Of a DNA stretch of 64,000 nt, positions 11,318 to 24,765 are shown one piece after another (the stretch's first letter is position 1; each line of letters opens with the position of its first letter). The translations under genes and the position numbers were made by a program. Source of the stretch: Hippasteria phrygiana (taxonomy: Eukaryota > Echinodermata > Asteroidea > Valvatida > Goniasteridae); assembly GCA_037893225.1 (NCBI GenBank), contig JAZGUH010000279.1, positions 1,116,001 through 1,180,000 of the forward strand. Reading direction: 5' to 3'. The notes beneath the pieces were generated by a model. It had not been told where the DNA came from, did no database searches, and worked only from the letters and a program-made list of their open reading frames with translations.

Positions 11318-12476
11318 CCCCAGGGAATTTGACAGGCATGGAGCAATAAATAGACGGTAATATGCACACAGATGTTGGCCGGAAAGAAAATAAACATTGC
11401 GAGGTTTGAATTTTCTCTACAAGTTTTAACTCTGGGAAGCCGCCGGTGATTGCAACATGTAGCGCCAGATCTAAGCTATACATACATGTCAAAATTACTG
11501 CATTTGGTTGATATTTCATGCAATTATGAATGAGTAAAGCAAGTCCATACCCCAGGGAATTTGACAGGCATGGAGCAATAATTAAAAGGTAATCTGCACA
11601 CAGATGGTGGCCGGGAAGAAAATAAACATTGCGAGGTTTGAATTTTCTCCACAAGTGTTAACTCTAAGAAGCCGCCGATAATTGCAACATGTAGCGCCAG
11701 ATCTAAGCTATCCATACATGTCAAAATTACTGAATTTGGTTGATATTTCATGCAATTATGAATGAGTAAAGCAAGTCCATACCCCAGGGAATTTGACATG
11801 CATGGAGCAATAAATAGACGGTAATATGTACACAGATGTTGGCCGGAAAGAAAATAAACATTGCGAGGTTTGAATTTTCTCCACAAGTTTGAACTCTAAG
11901 AATCCGCCGATGATTGCAACATGTAGCGCCAGATCTAAGCTATCCATACATGTCAAAATTACTGCATTTGGTTGATATTTCATGCAATTATAAATGAGTA
12001 AAGCAAGTCCATACCCCAGGGAATTTGACAGGCATGGAGCAATAAATAAAAGGTAATATGCACACAGATGGTGGCCGGAAAGAAAATAAACATTGCGAGG
12101 TTTGAATTTTCTCCACAAGTGTTAACTCTAAGAAGCCGCCGATAATTGCAACATGTAGCGCCAGATCTAAGCTATCCATACATGTCAAAATTACTGAATT
12201 TTGTTGATATTTCATGCAATTATGAATGAGTAAAGCAAGTCCATACCCCAGGGAATTTGACATGCATGGAGCAATAAATAGACGGTAACATGTACACAGA
12301 TGTTGGCCGGAAAGAAAATAAACATTGCGAGGTTTGAATTTTCTCCACAAGTTTTAACTCTAAGAAGCCGCCGATGATTGCAACATGTAGCGCCAGATCT
12401 AAGCTATCCATACATGTCAAAAGTACTGAATTTGGTTGATATTTCATGCAATTATGAATGAGTAAAGCAAGTCATA
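11318..12476. repeat. Block 9, 5 monomers: C/D, E2, G, H, F
   Basis: It lacks an A monomer, so the F deletion is followed directly by a C-like front. Blocks 8 and 9 together form a 10-monomer unit of 2,318 bp. Confidence 0.87.
12014..12245. repeat. Reference monomer type H
   Basis: The front is B-like (G18, A36, C48) but with G58, followed by G108, A131, C163, T178, A184, T189 and T198. The tail equals that of E except for T198. Subtypes are Hg (G178, G189, for example 17115-17346), He (G198, for example 16419-16650) and Ht (T48, for example 37520-37751). H or a subtype usually precedes F. Confidence 0.86.
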
Positions 12477-13635
12477 CCCCAGGGAATTTGACAGGCATGG
12501 AGCAATAAATAGAAGGTAATATGCACACAGATGTTGGCCGGAAAGAAATCAAACATTGCGAGGTTTGAATTTTCTCTACAAGTTTTAACTCTGGGAAGCC
12601 GCCGATGATTGCAACATGTAGCGCCCGATCTAAGCTATACATACATGTCAAAATTACTGCATTTGGTTGATATTTCATGCAATTATGAATGAGTAAAGCA
12701 AGTCCATACCCCAGGGAATTTGACAGGCATGGAGCAATAAATAAAAGGTAATATGCACACAGATGTTGGCCGGAAAGAAAATAAACATTGCGAGGTTTGA
12801 ATTTTCTCCACAAGTTTGAACTCTAAGAATCCGCCGATGATTGCAACATGTAGCGCCAGATCTAAGCTATCCATACATGTCAAAATTACTGCATTTAGTT
12901 GATATTTCATGCAATTATAAATGAGTAAAGCAAGTCCATACCCCAGGGAATTTGACAGGCATGGAGCAATAAATAGACGGTAATATGCACACAGATGGTG
13001 GCCGGAAAGAAAATAAACATTGCGAGGTTTGAATTTTCTCCACAAGTGTTAACTCTAAGAAGCCGCCGATAATTGCAACATGTAGCGCCAGATCTAAGCT
13101 ATCCATACATGTCAAAAATACTGCATTTGGTTGATATTTCATGCAATTATGAATGAATAAAGCAAGTCCATACCCCAGGGAATTTGACATGCATGGAGCA
13201 ATAAATAGACGGTAATATGTACACAGATGTTGGCCGGAAAGAAAATAAACATTGCGAGGTTTGAATTTTCTCTACAAGTTTTAACTCTGGGAAGCCGCCG
13301 GTGATTGCAACATGTAGCGCCAGATCTAAGCTATACATACATGTCAAAATTACTGCATTTGGTTGATATTTCATGCAATTATGAATGAGTAAAGCAAGTC
13401 CATACCCCAGGGAATTTGACATGCATGGAGCAATAAATAGACGGTAACATGTACACAGATGTTGGCCGGAAAGAAAATAAACATTGCGAGGTTTGAATTT
13501 TCTCCACAAGTTTTAACTCTAAGAAGCCGCCGATGATTGCAACATGTAGCGCCAGATCTAAGCTATCCATACATGTCAAAAGTACTGAATTTGGTTGATA
13601 TTTCATGCAATTATGAATGAGTAAAGCAAGTCATA
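12477..13635. repeat. Block 10, 5 monomers: Atc, B, C, D, F
   Basis: Copy of block 8, with Atc at 12549, exactly 2,318 bp after 10231. Confidence 0.88.
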
Positions 13636-15258
13636 CCCCAGGGAATTTGACAGGCATGGAGCAATAAATAGAAGGTAATATGCACACAGATGTTGGCCGG
13701 AAAGAAAATAAACATTGCGAGGTTTGAATTTTCTCTACAAGTTTTAACTCTGGGAAGCCGCCGATGATTGCAACATGTAGCGCCCGATCTAAGCTATACA
13801 TACATGTCAAAATTACTGCATTTGGTTGATATTTCATGCAATTATGAATGAGTAAAGCAAGTCCATACCCCAGGGAATTTGACAGGCATGGAGCAATAAA
13901 TAAAAGGTAATATGCACACAGATGTTGGCCGGAAAGAAAATAAACATTGCGAGGTTTGAATTTTCTCCACAAGTTTGAACTCTAAGAATCCGCCGATGAT
14001 TGCAACATGTAGCGCCAGATCTAAGCTATCCATACATGTCAAAATTACTGCATTTAGTTGATATTTCATGCAATTATAAATGAGTAAAGCAAGTCCATAC
14101 CCCAGGGAATTTGACAGGCATGGAGCAATAAATAGACGGTAATATGCACACAGATGGTGGCCGGAAAGAAAATAAACATTGCGAGGTTTGAATTTTCTCC
14201 ACAAGTGTTAACTCTAAGAAGCCGCCGATAATTGCAACATGTAGCGCCAGATCTAAGCTATACATACATGTCAAAATTACTGCATTTGGTTGATATTTCA
14301 TGCAATTATGAATGAGTAAAGCAAGTCCATACCCCAGGGAATTTGACAGGCATGGAGCAATAATTAAAAGGTAATCTGCACACAGATGGTGGCCGGGAAG
14401 AAAATAAACATTGCGAGGTATGAATTTTCTCCACAAGTGTTAACTCTAAGAAGCCGCCGATAATTGCAACATGTAGCGCCAGATCTAAGCTATCCATACA
14501 TGTCGAAATTACTGAATTTGGTTGATATTTCATGCAATTATGAATGAGTAAAGCAAGTCCATACCCCAGGGAATTTGACATGCATGGAGCAATAAATAGA
14601 CGGTAATATGTACACAGATGTTGGCCGGAAAGAAAATAAACATTGCGAGGTTTGAATTTTCTCCACAAGTTTGAACTCTAAGAATCCGCCGATGATTGCA
14701 ACATGTAGCGCCAGATCTAAGCTATCCATACATGTCAAAATTACTGCATTTGGTTGATATTTCATGCAATTATAAATGAGTAAAGCAAGTCCATACCCCA
14801 GGGAATTTGACAGGCATGGAGCAATAAATAAAAGGTAATATGCACACAGATGGTGGCCGGAAAGAAAATAAACATTGCGAGGTTTGAATTTTCTCCACAA
14901 GTGTTAACTCTAAGAAGCCGCCGATAATTGCAACATGTAGCGCCAGATCTAAGCTATCCATACATGTCAAAAGTACTGAATTTGGTTGATATTTCATGCA
15001 ATTATGAATGAGTAAAGCAAGTCCATACCCCAGGGAATTTGACATGCATGGAGCAATAAATAGACGGTAACATGTACACAGATGTTGGCCGGAAAGAAAA
15101 TAAACATTGCGAGGTTTGAATTTTCTCCACAAGTTTTAACTCTAAGAAGCCGCCGATGATTGCAACATGTAGCGCCAGATCTAAGCTATCCATACATGTC
15201 AAAAGTACTGAATTTGGTTGATATTTCATGCAATTATGAATGAGTAAAGCAAGTCATA
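13636..15258. repeat. Block 11, 7 monomers: A, B, C/D, E2, G, Hg, F
   Basis: The C/D switch at 14100 is later than at 9000, since C marks run to A131 and D marks start at A163. E2 has two single-copy changes, T-to-A at 14420 and A-to-G at 14505. First Hg, at 14796. Confidence 0.87.
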
Positions 15259-15490
15259 CCCCAGGGAATTTGACAGGCATGGAGCAATAAATAGAAGGTA
15301 ATATGCACACAGATGTTGGCCGGAAAGAAAATAAACATTGCGAGGTTTGAATTTTCTCTACAAGTTTTAACTCTGGGAAGCCGCCGATGATTGCAACATG
15401 TAGCGCCCGATCTAAGCTATCCATACATGTCAAAAATACTGCATTTGGTTGATATTTCATGCAATTATGAATGAGTAAAGCAAGTCCATA

Positions 15491-15722
15491 CCCCAGGGAA
15501 TTTGACAGGCATGGAGCAATAATTAAAAGGTAATCTGCACACAGATGGTGGCCGGGAAGAAAATAAACATTGCGAGGTTTGAATTTTCTCCACAAGTGTT
15601 AACTCTAAGAAGCCGCCGATAATTGCAACATGTAGCGCCAGATCTAAGCTATCGATACATGTCAAAATTACTGCATTTGGTTGATATTTCATGCAATTAT
15701 GAATGAGTAAAGCAAGTCCATA
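15491..15722. repeat. Reference monomer type I (ATCGAT variant)
   Basis: It has the front of E2 with G164, which makes ATCGAT at 161-166 and a new CpG, and a C184 G189 tail. It always precedes J. Full I monomers begin at 15491, 17810, 21056, 24998, 28476, 33114, 49344, 57691 and 58850. The same tail occurs in the F/I chimera at 29636. Confidence 0.86.
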
Positions 15723-15954
15723 CCCCAGGGAATTTGACATGCATGGAGCAATAAATAGACGGTAATATGTACACAGATCTTGGCCGGAAAGAAAATAAAC
15801 ATTGCGAGGTTTGAATTTTCTCCACAAGTTTGAACTCTAAGAAGCCGCCGATAATTGCAACATGTAGCGCCAGATCTAAGCTATCCATACATGTCAAAAT
15901 TACTGAATTTGGTTGATATTTCATGCAATTATGAATGAGTAAAGCAAGTCCATA
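15723..15954. repeat. Reference monomer type J (AGATCTTGG variant)
   Basis: The front is G-like (T18, C38, T48) with C57, giving CAGATCTTGG and a second AGATCT site in the unit. It then has G110, AA117-118 and G122, and an E2-like tail with A131, A184 and G189. It reads as a G/E2 chimera with one private mutation at 57. A sub-lineage has T106 (ACAATTTTG) at 18147, 25335 and in the blocks at 28012 and 32650. Confidence 0.86.
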
Positions 15955-16186
15955 CCCCAGGGAATTTGACAGGCATGGAGCAATAATTAAAAGGTAATCT
16001 GCACACAGATGGTGGCCGGGAAGAAAATAAATATTGCGAGGTTTGAATTTTCTCCACAAGTGTTAACTCTAAGAATCCGCCGATAATTGCAACATGTAGC
16101 GCCAGATCTAAGCTATCCATACATGTCAAAATTACTGAATTTGGTTGATATTTCATGTAATTATGAATGAGTAAAGCAAGTCCATA
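15955..16186. repeat. Reference monomer type K (AAATATTGCG variant)
   Basis: E2-like front (T33, C45, G66) with T78 (AATAAATATTG) and T122 (AAGAATCC), and an A184 G189 tail. A sub-lineage has T204 (CATGTAATT) in the K copies starting at 15955, 21520 and 23607, which breaks the TTCAT-ATGAA dyad spacer sequence but not its arms. K follows J or an A/C chimera. Confidence 0.85.
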
Positions 16187-17577
16187 CCCCAGGGAATTTG
16201 ACATGCATGGAGCAATAAATAGACGGTAATATGTACACAGATGTTGGCCGGAAAGAAAATAAACATTGCGAGGTTTGAATTTTCTCCACAAGTTTGAACT
16301 CTAAGAATCCGCCGATGATTGCAACATGTAGCGCCAGATCTAAGCTATCCATACATGTCAAAATTACTGCATTTGGTTGATATTTCATGCAATTATAAAT
16401 GAGTAAAGCAAGTCCATACCCCAGGGAATTTGACAGGCATGGAGCAATAAATAAAAGGTAATATGCACACAGATGGTGGCCGGAAAGAAAATAAACATTG
16501 CGAGGTTTGAATTTTCTCCACAAGTGTTAACTCTAAGAAGCCGCCGATAATTGCAACATGTAGCGCCAGATCTAAGCTATCCATACATGTCAAAATTACT
16601 GAATTTTGTTGATATGTCATGCAATTATGAATGAGTAAAGCAAGTCCATACCCCAGGGAATTTGACATGCATGGAGCAATAAATAGACGGTAACATGTAC
16701 ACAGATGTTGGCCGGAAAGAAAATAAACATTGCGAGGTTTGAATTTTCTCCACAAGTGTTAACTCTAAGAAGCCGCCGATAATTGCAACATGTAGCGCCA
16801 GATCTAAGCTATCCATACATGTCAAAATTACTGAATTTGGTTGATATTTCATGCAATTATGAATGAGTAAAGCAAGTCCATACCCCAGGGAATTTGACAT
16901 GCATGGAGCAATAAATAGACGGTAATATGTACACAGATGTTGGCCGGAAAGAAAATAAACATTGCGAGGTTTGAATTTTCTCCACAAGTTTGAACTCTAA
17001 GAATCCGCCGATGATTGCAACATGTAGCGCCAGATCTAAGCTATCCATACATGTCAAAATTACTGCATTTGGTTGATATTTCATGCAATTATAAATGAGT
17101 AAAGCAAGTCCATACCCCAGGGAATTTGACAGGCATGGAGCAATAAATAAAAGGTAATATGCACACAGATGGTGGCCGGAAAGAAAATAAACATTGCGAG
17201 GTTTGAATTTTCTCCACAAGTGTTAACTCTAAGAAGCCGCCGATAATTGCAACATGTAGCGCCAGATCTAAGCTATCCATACATGTCAAAAGTACTGAAT
17301 TTGGTTGATATTTCATGCAATTATGAATGAGTAAAGCAAGTCCATACCCCAGGGAATTTGACATGCATGGAGCAATAAATAGACGGTAACATGTACACAG
17401 ATGTTGGCCGGAAAGAAAATAAACATTGCGAGGTTTGAATTTTCTCCACAAGTTTTAACTCTAAGAAGCCGCCGATGATTGCAACATGTAGCGCCAGATC
17501 TAAGCTATCCATACATGTCAAAAGTACTGAATTTGGTTGATATTTCATGCAATTATGAATGAGTAAAGCAAGTCATA

Positions 17578-19200
17578 CCCCAGGGAATTTGACAGGCATG
17601 CAGCAATAAATAGAAGGTAATATGCACACAGATGTTGGCCGGAAAGAAAATAAACATTGCGAGGTTTGAATTTTCTCTACAAGTTTTAACTCTGGGAAGC
17701 CGCCGATGATTGCAACATGTAGCGCCCGATCTAAGCTATCCATACATGTCAAAAATACTGCATTTGGTTGATATTTCATGCAATTATGAATGAGTAAAGC
17801 AAGTCCATACCCCAGGGAATTTGACAGGCATGGAGCAATAATTAAAAGGTAATCTGCACACAGATGGTGGCCGGGAAGAAAATAAACATTGCGAGGTTTG
17901 AATTTTCTCCACAAGTGTTAACTCTAAGAAGCCGCCGATAATTGCAACATGTAGCGCCAGATCTAAGCTATCGATACATGTCAAAATTACTGCATTTGGT
18001 TGATATTTCATGCAATTATGAATGAGTAAAGCAAGTCCATACCCCAGGGAATTTGACATGCATGGAGCAATAAATAGACGGTAATATGTACACAGATCTT
18101 GGCCGGAAAGAAAATAAACATTGCGAGGTTTGAATTTTCTCCACAATTTTGAACTCTAAGAAGCCGCCGATAATTGCAACATGTAGCGCCAGATCTAAGC
18201 TATCCATACATGTCAAAATTACTGAATTTGGTTGATATTTCATGCAATTATGAATGAGTAAAGCAAGTCCATACCCCAGGGAATTTGACAGGCATGGAGC
18301 AATAATTAAAAGGTAATCTGCACACAGATGGTGGCCGGGAAGAAAATAAATATTGCGAGGTTTGAATTTTCTCCACAAGTGTTAACTCTAAGAATCCGCC
18401 GATAATTGCAACATGTAGCGCCAGATCTAAGCTATCCATACATGTCAAAATTACTGAATTTGGTTGATATTTCATGCAATTATGAATGAGTAAAGCAAGT
18501 CCATACCCCAGGGAATTTGACATGCATGGAGCAATAAATAGACGGTAATATGTACACAGATGTTGGCCGGAAAGAAAATAAACATTGCGAGGTTTGAATT
18601 TTCTCCACAAGTTTGAACTCTAAGAATCCGCCGATGATTGCAACATGTAGCGCCAGATCTAAGCTATCCATACATGTCAAAATTACTGCATTTGGTTGAT
18701 ATTTCATGCAATTATAAATGAGTAAAGCAAGTCCATACCCCAGGGAATTTGACAGGCATGGAGCAATAAATAAAAGGTAATATGCACACAGATGGTGGCC
18801 GGAAAGAAAATAAACATTGCGAGGTTTGAATTTTCTCCACAAGTGTTAACTCTAAGAAGCCGCCGATAATTGCAACATGTAGCGCCAGATCTAAGCTATC
18901 CATACATGTCAAAATTACTGAATTTTGTTGATATGTCATGCAATTATGAATGAGTAAAGCAAGTCCATACCCCAGGGAATTTGACATGCATGGAGCAATA
19001 AATAGACGGTAACATGTACACAGATGTTGGCCGGAAAGAAAATAAACATTGCGAGGTTTGAATTTTCTCCACAAGTTTTAACTCTAAGAAGCCGCCGATG
19101 ATTGCAACATGTAGCGCCAGATCTAAGCTATCCATACATGTCAAAAGTACTGAATTTGGTTGATATTTCATGCAATTATGAATGAGTAAAGCAAGTCATA
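17578..19200. repeat. Block 13, 7 monomers: A/C, I, J, K, G, He, F
   Basis: The J copy has T106 (18147). A single-copy G-to-C at 17601 gives GCATGCAGC. The nearest relative is block 17 at an offset of 7,188 bp (31 monomers minus 4), which shares T106. Confidence 0.87.
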
Positions 19201-20823
19201 CCCCAGGGAATTTGACAGGCATGGAGCAATAAATAGAAGGTAATATGCACACAGATGTTGGCCGGAAAGAAAATAAACATTGCGAGGTTTGAATTTTCTC
19301 TACAAGTTTTAACTCTGGGAAGCCGCCGATGATTGCAACATGTAGCGCCCGATCTAAGCTATACATACATGTCAAAATTACTGCATTTAGTTGATATTTC
19401 ATGCAATTATAAATGAGTAAAGCAAGTCCATACCCCAGGGAATTTGACAGGCATGGAGCAATAAATAGACGGTAATATGCACACAGATGGTGGCCGGAAA
19501 GAAAATAAACATTGCGAGGTTTGAATTTTCTCCACAAGTGTTAACTCTAAGAAGCCGCCGATAATTGCAACATGTAGCGCCAGATCTAAGCTATCCATAC
19601 ATGTCAAAAATACTGCATTTGGTTGATATTTCATGCAATTATGAATGAATAAAGCAAGTCCATACCCCAGGGAATTTGACATGCATGGAGCAATAAATAG
19701 ACGGTAATATGTACACAGATGTTGGCCGGAAAGAAAATAAACATTGCGAGGTTTGAATTTTCTCTACAAGTTTTAACTCTGGGAAGCCGCCGGTGATTGC
19801 AACATGTAGCGCCAGATCTAAGCTATACATACATGTCAAAATTACTGCATTTGGTTGATATTTCATGCAATTATGAATGAGTAAAGCAAGTCCATACCCC
19901 AGGGAATTTGACAGGCATGGAGCAATAATTAAAAGGTAATCTGCACACAGATGGTGGCCGGGAAGAAAATAAACATTGCGAGGTTTGAATTTTCTCCACA
20001 AGTGTTAACTCTAAGAATCCGCCGATAATTGCAACATGTAGCGCCAGATCTAAGCTATCCATACATGTCAAAATTACTGAATTTGGTTGATATTTCATGC
20101 AATTATGAATGAGTAAAGCAAGTCCATACCCCAGGGAATTTGACATGCATGGAGCAATAAATAGACGGTAATATGTACACAGATGTTGGCCGGAAAGAAA
20201 ATAAACATTGCGAGGTTTGAATTTTCTCCACAAGTTTGAACTCTAAGAATCCGCCGATGATTGCAACATGTAGCGCCAGATCTAAGCTATCCATACATGT
20301 CAAAATTACTGCATTTGGTTGATATTTCATGCAATTATAAATGAGTAAAGCAAGTCCATACCCCAGGGAATTTGACAGGCATGGAGCAATAAATAAAAGG
20401 TAATATGCACACAGATGGTGGCCGGAAAGAAAATAAACATTGCGAGGTTTGAATTTTCTCCACAAGTGTTAACTCTAAGAAGCCGCCGATAATTGCAACA
20501 TGTAGCGCCAGATCTAAGCTATCCATACATGTCAAAATTACTGAATTTTGTTGATATTTCATGCAATTATGAATGAGTAAAGCAAGTCCATACCCCAGGG
20601 AATTTGACATGCATGGAGCAATAAATAGACGGTAACATGTACACAGATGTTGGCCGGAAAGAAAATAAACATTGCGAGGTTTGAATTTTCTCCACAAGTT
20701 TTAACTCTAAGAAGCCGCCGATGATTGCAACATGTAGCGCCAGATCTAAGCTATCCATACATGTCAAAAGTACTGAATTTGGTTGATATTTCATGCAATT
20801 ATGAATGAGTAAAGCAAGTCATA
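19201..20823. repeat. Block 14, 7 monomers: A/B, C, D, E2, G, H, F
   Basis: The commonest 7-monomer order, also seen with variants at 26389, 31027, 34505 and 41459. Its E2 has T122, a K-like mark. Confidence 0.87.
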
Positions 20824-23374
20824 CCCCAGGGAATTTGACAGGCATGGAGCAATAAATAGAAGGTAATATGCACACAGATGTTGGCCGGAAAGAAAATAAA
20901 CATTGCGAGGTTTGAATTTTCTCTACAAGTTTTAACTCTGGGAAGCCGCCGATGATTGCAACATGTAGCGCCCGATCTAAGCTATCCATACATGTCAAAA
21001 ATACTGCATTTGGTTGATATTTCATGCAATTATGAATGAGTAAAGCAAGTCCATACCCCAGGGAATTTGACAGGCATGGAGCAATAATTAAAAGGTAATC
21101 TGCACACAGATGGTGGCCGGGAAGAAAATAAACATTGCGAGGTTTGAATTTTCTCCACAAGTGTTAACTCTAAGAAGCCGCCGATAATTGCAACATGTAG
21201 CGCCAGATCTAAGCTATCGATACATGTCAAAATTACTGCATTTGGTTGATATTTCATGCAATTATGAATGAGTAAAGCAAGTCCATACCCCAGGGAATTT
21301 GACATGCATGGAGCAATAAATAGACGGTAATATGTACACAGATCTTGGCCGGAAAGAAAATAAACATTGCGAGGTTTGAATTTTCTCCACAAGTTTGAAC
21401 TCTAAGAAGCCGCCGATAATTGCAACATGTAGCGCCAGATCTAAGCTATCCATACATGTCAAAATTACTGAATTTGGTTGATATTTCATGCAATTATGAA
21501 TGAGTAAAGCAAGTCCATACCCCAGGGAATTTGACAGGCATGGAGCAATAATTAAAAGGTAATCTGCACACAGATGGTGGCCGGGAAGAAAATAAATATT
21601 GCGAGGTTTGAATTTTCTCCACAAGTGTTAACTCTAAGAATCCGCCGATAATTGCAACATGTAGCGCCAGATCTAAGCTATCCATACATGTCAAAATTAC
21701 TGAATTTGGTTGATATTTCATGTAATTATGAATGAGTAAAGCAAGTCCATACCCCAGGGAATTTGACATGCATGGAGCAATAAATAGACGGTAATATGTA
21801 CACAGATGTTGGCCGGAAAGAAAATAAACATTGCGAGGTTTGAATTTTCTCCACAAGTTTGAACTCTAAGAATCCGCCGATGATTGCAACATGTAGCGCC
21901 AGATCTAAGCTATCCATACATGTCAAAATTACTGCATTTGGTTGATATTTCATGCAATTATAAATGAGTAAAGCAAGTCCATACCCCAGGGAATTTGACA
22001 GGCATGGAGCAATAAATAAAAGGTAATATGCACACAGATGGTGGCCGGAAAGAAAATAAACATTGCGAGGTTTGAATTTTCTCCACAAGTGTTAACTCTA
22101 AGAAGCCGCCGATAATTGCAACATGTAGCGCCAGATCTAAGCTATCCATACATGTCAAAATTACTGAATTTTGTTGATATTTCATGCAATTATAAATGAG
22201 TAAAGCAAGTCCATACCCCAGGGAATTTGACAGGCATGGAGCAATAAATAAAAGGTAATATGCACACAGATGGTGGCCGGAAAGAAAATAAACATTGCGA
22301 GGTTTGAATTTTCTCCACAAGTGTTAACTCTAAGAAGCCGCCGATAATTGCAACATGTAGCGCCAGATCTAAGCTATCCATACATGTCAAAAGTACTGAA
22401 TTTGGTTGATATTTCATGCAATTATGAATGAGTAAAGCAAGTCCATACCCCAGGGAATTTGACATGCATGGAGCAATAAATAGACGGTAACATGTACACA
22501 GATGTTGGCCGGAAAGAAAATAAACATTGCGAGGTTTGAATTTTCTCCACAAGTTTTAACTCTAAGAAGCCGCCGATAATTGCAACATGTAGCGCCAGAT
22601 CTAAGCTATCCATACATGTCAAAATTACTGAATTTGGTTGATATTTCATGCAATTATGAATGAGTAAAGCAAGTCCATACCCCAGGGAATTTGACATGCA
22701 TGGAGCAATAAATAGACGGTAATATGTACACAGATGTTGGCCGGAAAGAAAATAAACATTGCGAGGTTTGAATTTTCTCCACAAGTTTGAACTCTAAGAA
22801 TCCGCCGATGATTGCAACATGTAGCGCCAGATCTAAGCTATCCATACATGTCAAAATTACTGCATTTGGTTGATATTTCATGCAATTATAAATGAGTAAA
22901 GCAAGTCCATACCCCAGGGAATTTGACAGGCATGGAGCAATAAATAAAAGGTAATATGCACACAGATGGTGGCCGGAAAGAAAATAAACATTGCGAGGTT
23001 TGAATTTTCTCCACAAGTGTTAACTCTAAGAAGCCGCCGATAATTGCAACATGTAGCGCCAGATCTAAGCTATCCATACATGTCAAAATTACTGAATTTT
23101 GTTGATATTTCATGCAATTATGAATGAGTAAAGCAAGTCCATACCCCAGGGAATTTGACATGCATGGAGCAATAAATAGACGGTAACATGTACACAGATG
23201 TTGGCCGGAAAGAAAATAAACATTGCGAGGTTTGAATTTTCTCCACAAGTTTTAACTCTAAGAAGCCGCCGATGATTGCAACATGTAGCGCCAGATCTAA
23301 GCTATCCATACATGTCAAAAGTACTGAATTTGGTTGATATTTCATGCAATTATGAATGAGTAAAGCAAGTCATA
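20824..23374. repeat. Block 15, 11 monomers: A/C, I, J, K, G, H, Hg, F/E2, G, H, F
   Basis: The first half repeats block 12 at an offset of 5,565 bp (24 monomers minus 3), including K with T204. H at 21984 ends with A211 and is followed by an H-like monomer, a register shift of one. The F/E2 chimera at 22448 switches later (before A131) than the one at 16651. Confidence 0.85.
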
Positions 23375-24765
23375 CCCCAGGGAATTTGACAGGCATGGAG
23401 CAATAAATAGAAGGTAATATGCACACAGATGTTGGCCGGAAAGAAAATAAACATTGCGAGGTTTGAATTTTCTCTACAAGTTTTAACTCTGGGAAGCCGC
23501 CGATGATTGCAACATGTAGCGCCCGATCTAAGCTATCCATACATGTCAAAAATACTGCATTTGGTTGATATTTCATGCAATTATGAATGAGTAAAGCAAG
23601 TCCATACCCCAGGGAATTTGACAGGCATGGAGCAATAATTAAAAGGTAATCTGCACACAGATGGTGGCCGGGAAGAAAATAAATATTGCGAGGTTTGAAT
23701 TTTCTCCACAAGTGTTAACTCTAAGAATCCGCCGATAATTGCAACATGTAGCGCCAGATCTAAGCTATCCATACATGTCAAAATTACTGAATTTGGTTGA
23801 TATTTCATGTAATTATGAATGAGTAAAGCAAGTCCATACCCCAGGGAATTTGACATGCATGGAGCAATAAATAGACGGTAATATGTACACAGATGTTGGC
23901 CGGAAAGAAAATAAACATTGCGAGGTTTGAATTTTCTCCACAAGTTTGAACTCTAAGAATCCGCCGATGATTGCAACATGTAGCGCCAGATCTAAGCTAT
24001 CCATACATGTCAAAATTACTGCATTTGGTTGATATTTCATGCAATTATAAATGAGTAAAGCAAGTCCATACCCCAGGGAATTTGACAGGCATGGAGCAAT
24101 AAATAAAAGGTAATATGCACACAGATGGTGGCCGGAAAGAAAATAAACATTGCGAGGTTTGAATTTTCTCCACAAGTGTTAACTCTAAGAAGCCGCCGAT
24201 AATTGCAACATGTAGCGCCAGATCTAAGCTATCCATACATGTCAAAATTACTGAATTTTGTTGATATTTCATGCAATTATAAATGAGTAAAGCAAGTCCA
24301 TACCCCAGGGAATTTGACAGGCATGGAGCAATAAATAAAAGGTAATATGCACACAGATGGTGGCCGGAAAGAAAATAAACATTGCGAGGTTTGAATTTTC
24401 TCCACAAGTGTTAACTCTAAGAAGCCGCCGATAATTGCAACATGTAGCGCCAGATCTAAGCTATCCATACATGTCAAAAGTACTGAATTTGGTTGATATT
24501 TCATGCAATTATGAATGAGTAAAGCAAGTCCATACCCCAGGGAATTTGACATGCATGGAGCAATAAATAGACGGTAACATGTACACAGATGTTGGCCGGA
24601 AAGAAAATAAACATTGCGAGGTTTGAATTTTCTCCACAAGTTTTAACTCTAAGAAGCCGCCGATGATTGCAACATGTAGCGCCAGATCTAAGCTATCCAT
24701 ACATGTCAAAAGTACTGAATTTGGTTGATATTTCATGCAATTATGAATGAGTAAAGCAAGTCATA
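23375..24765. repeat. Block 16, 6 monomers: A/C, K, G, H, Hg, F
   Basis: I and J are missing compared with block 15, so A/C meets K directly. K has T204 and lies 2,087 bp (9 monomers minus 1) after the K copy in block 15. Confidence 0.86.

Larger units (their letters stand above)
10159..14099. repeat. 10-monomer unit of 2,318 bp with a second, partial copy
   Basis: Atc-B-C-D-F, C/D-E2-G-H-F occupies 10159-12476. A second Atc-B-C-D-F starts at 12477, and the following block begins A-B before the C/D chimera. The Atc marks are 2,318 bp apart. Confidence 0.8.
15259..17577. repeat. Block 12, 10 monomers: A/C, I, J, K, G, He, F/E2, G, Hg, F
   Basis: First I-J-K run. The monomer at 16651 has an F front (C44) with an E2 tail from G108, so it lacks the deletion and joins two shorter blocks. 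K has the T204 variant (CATGTAATT). Confidence 0.86.
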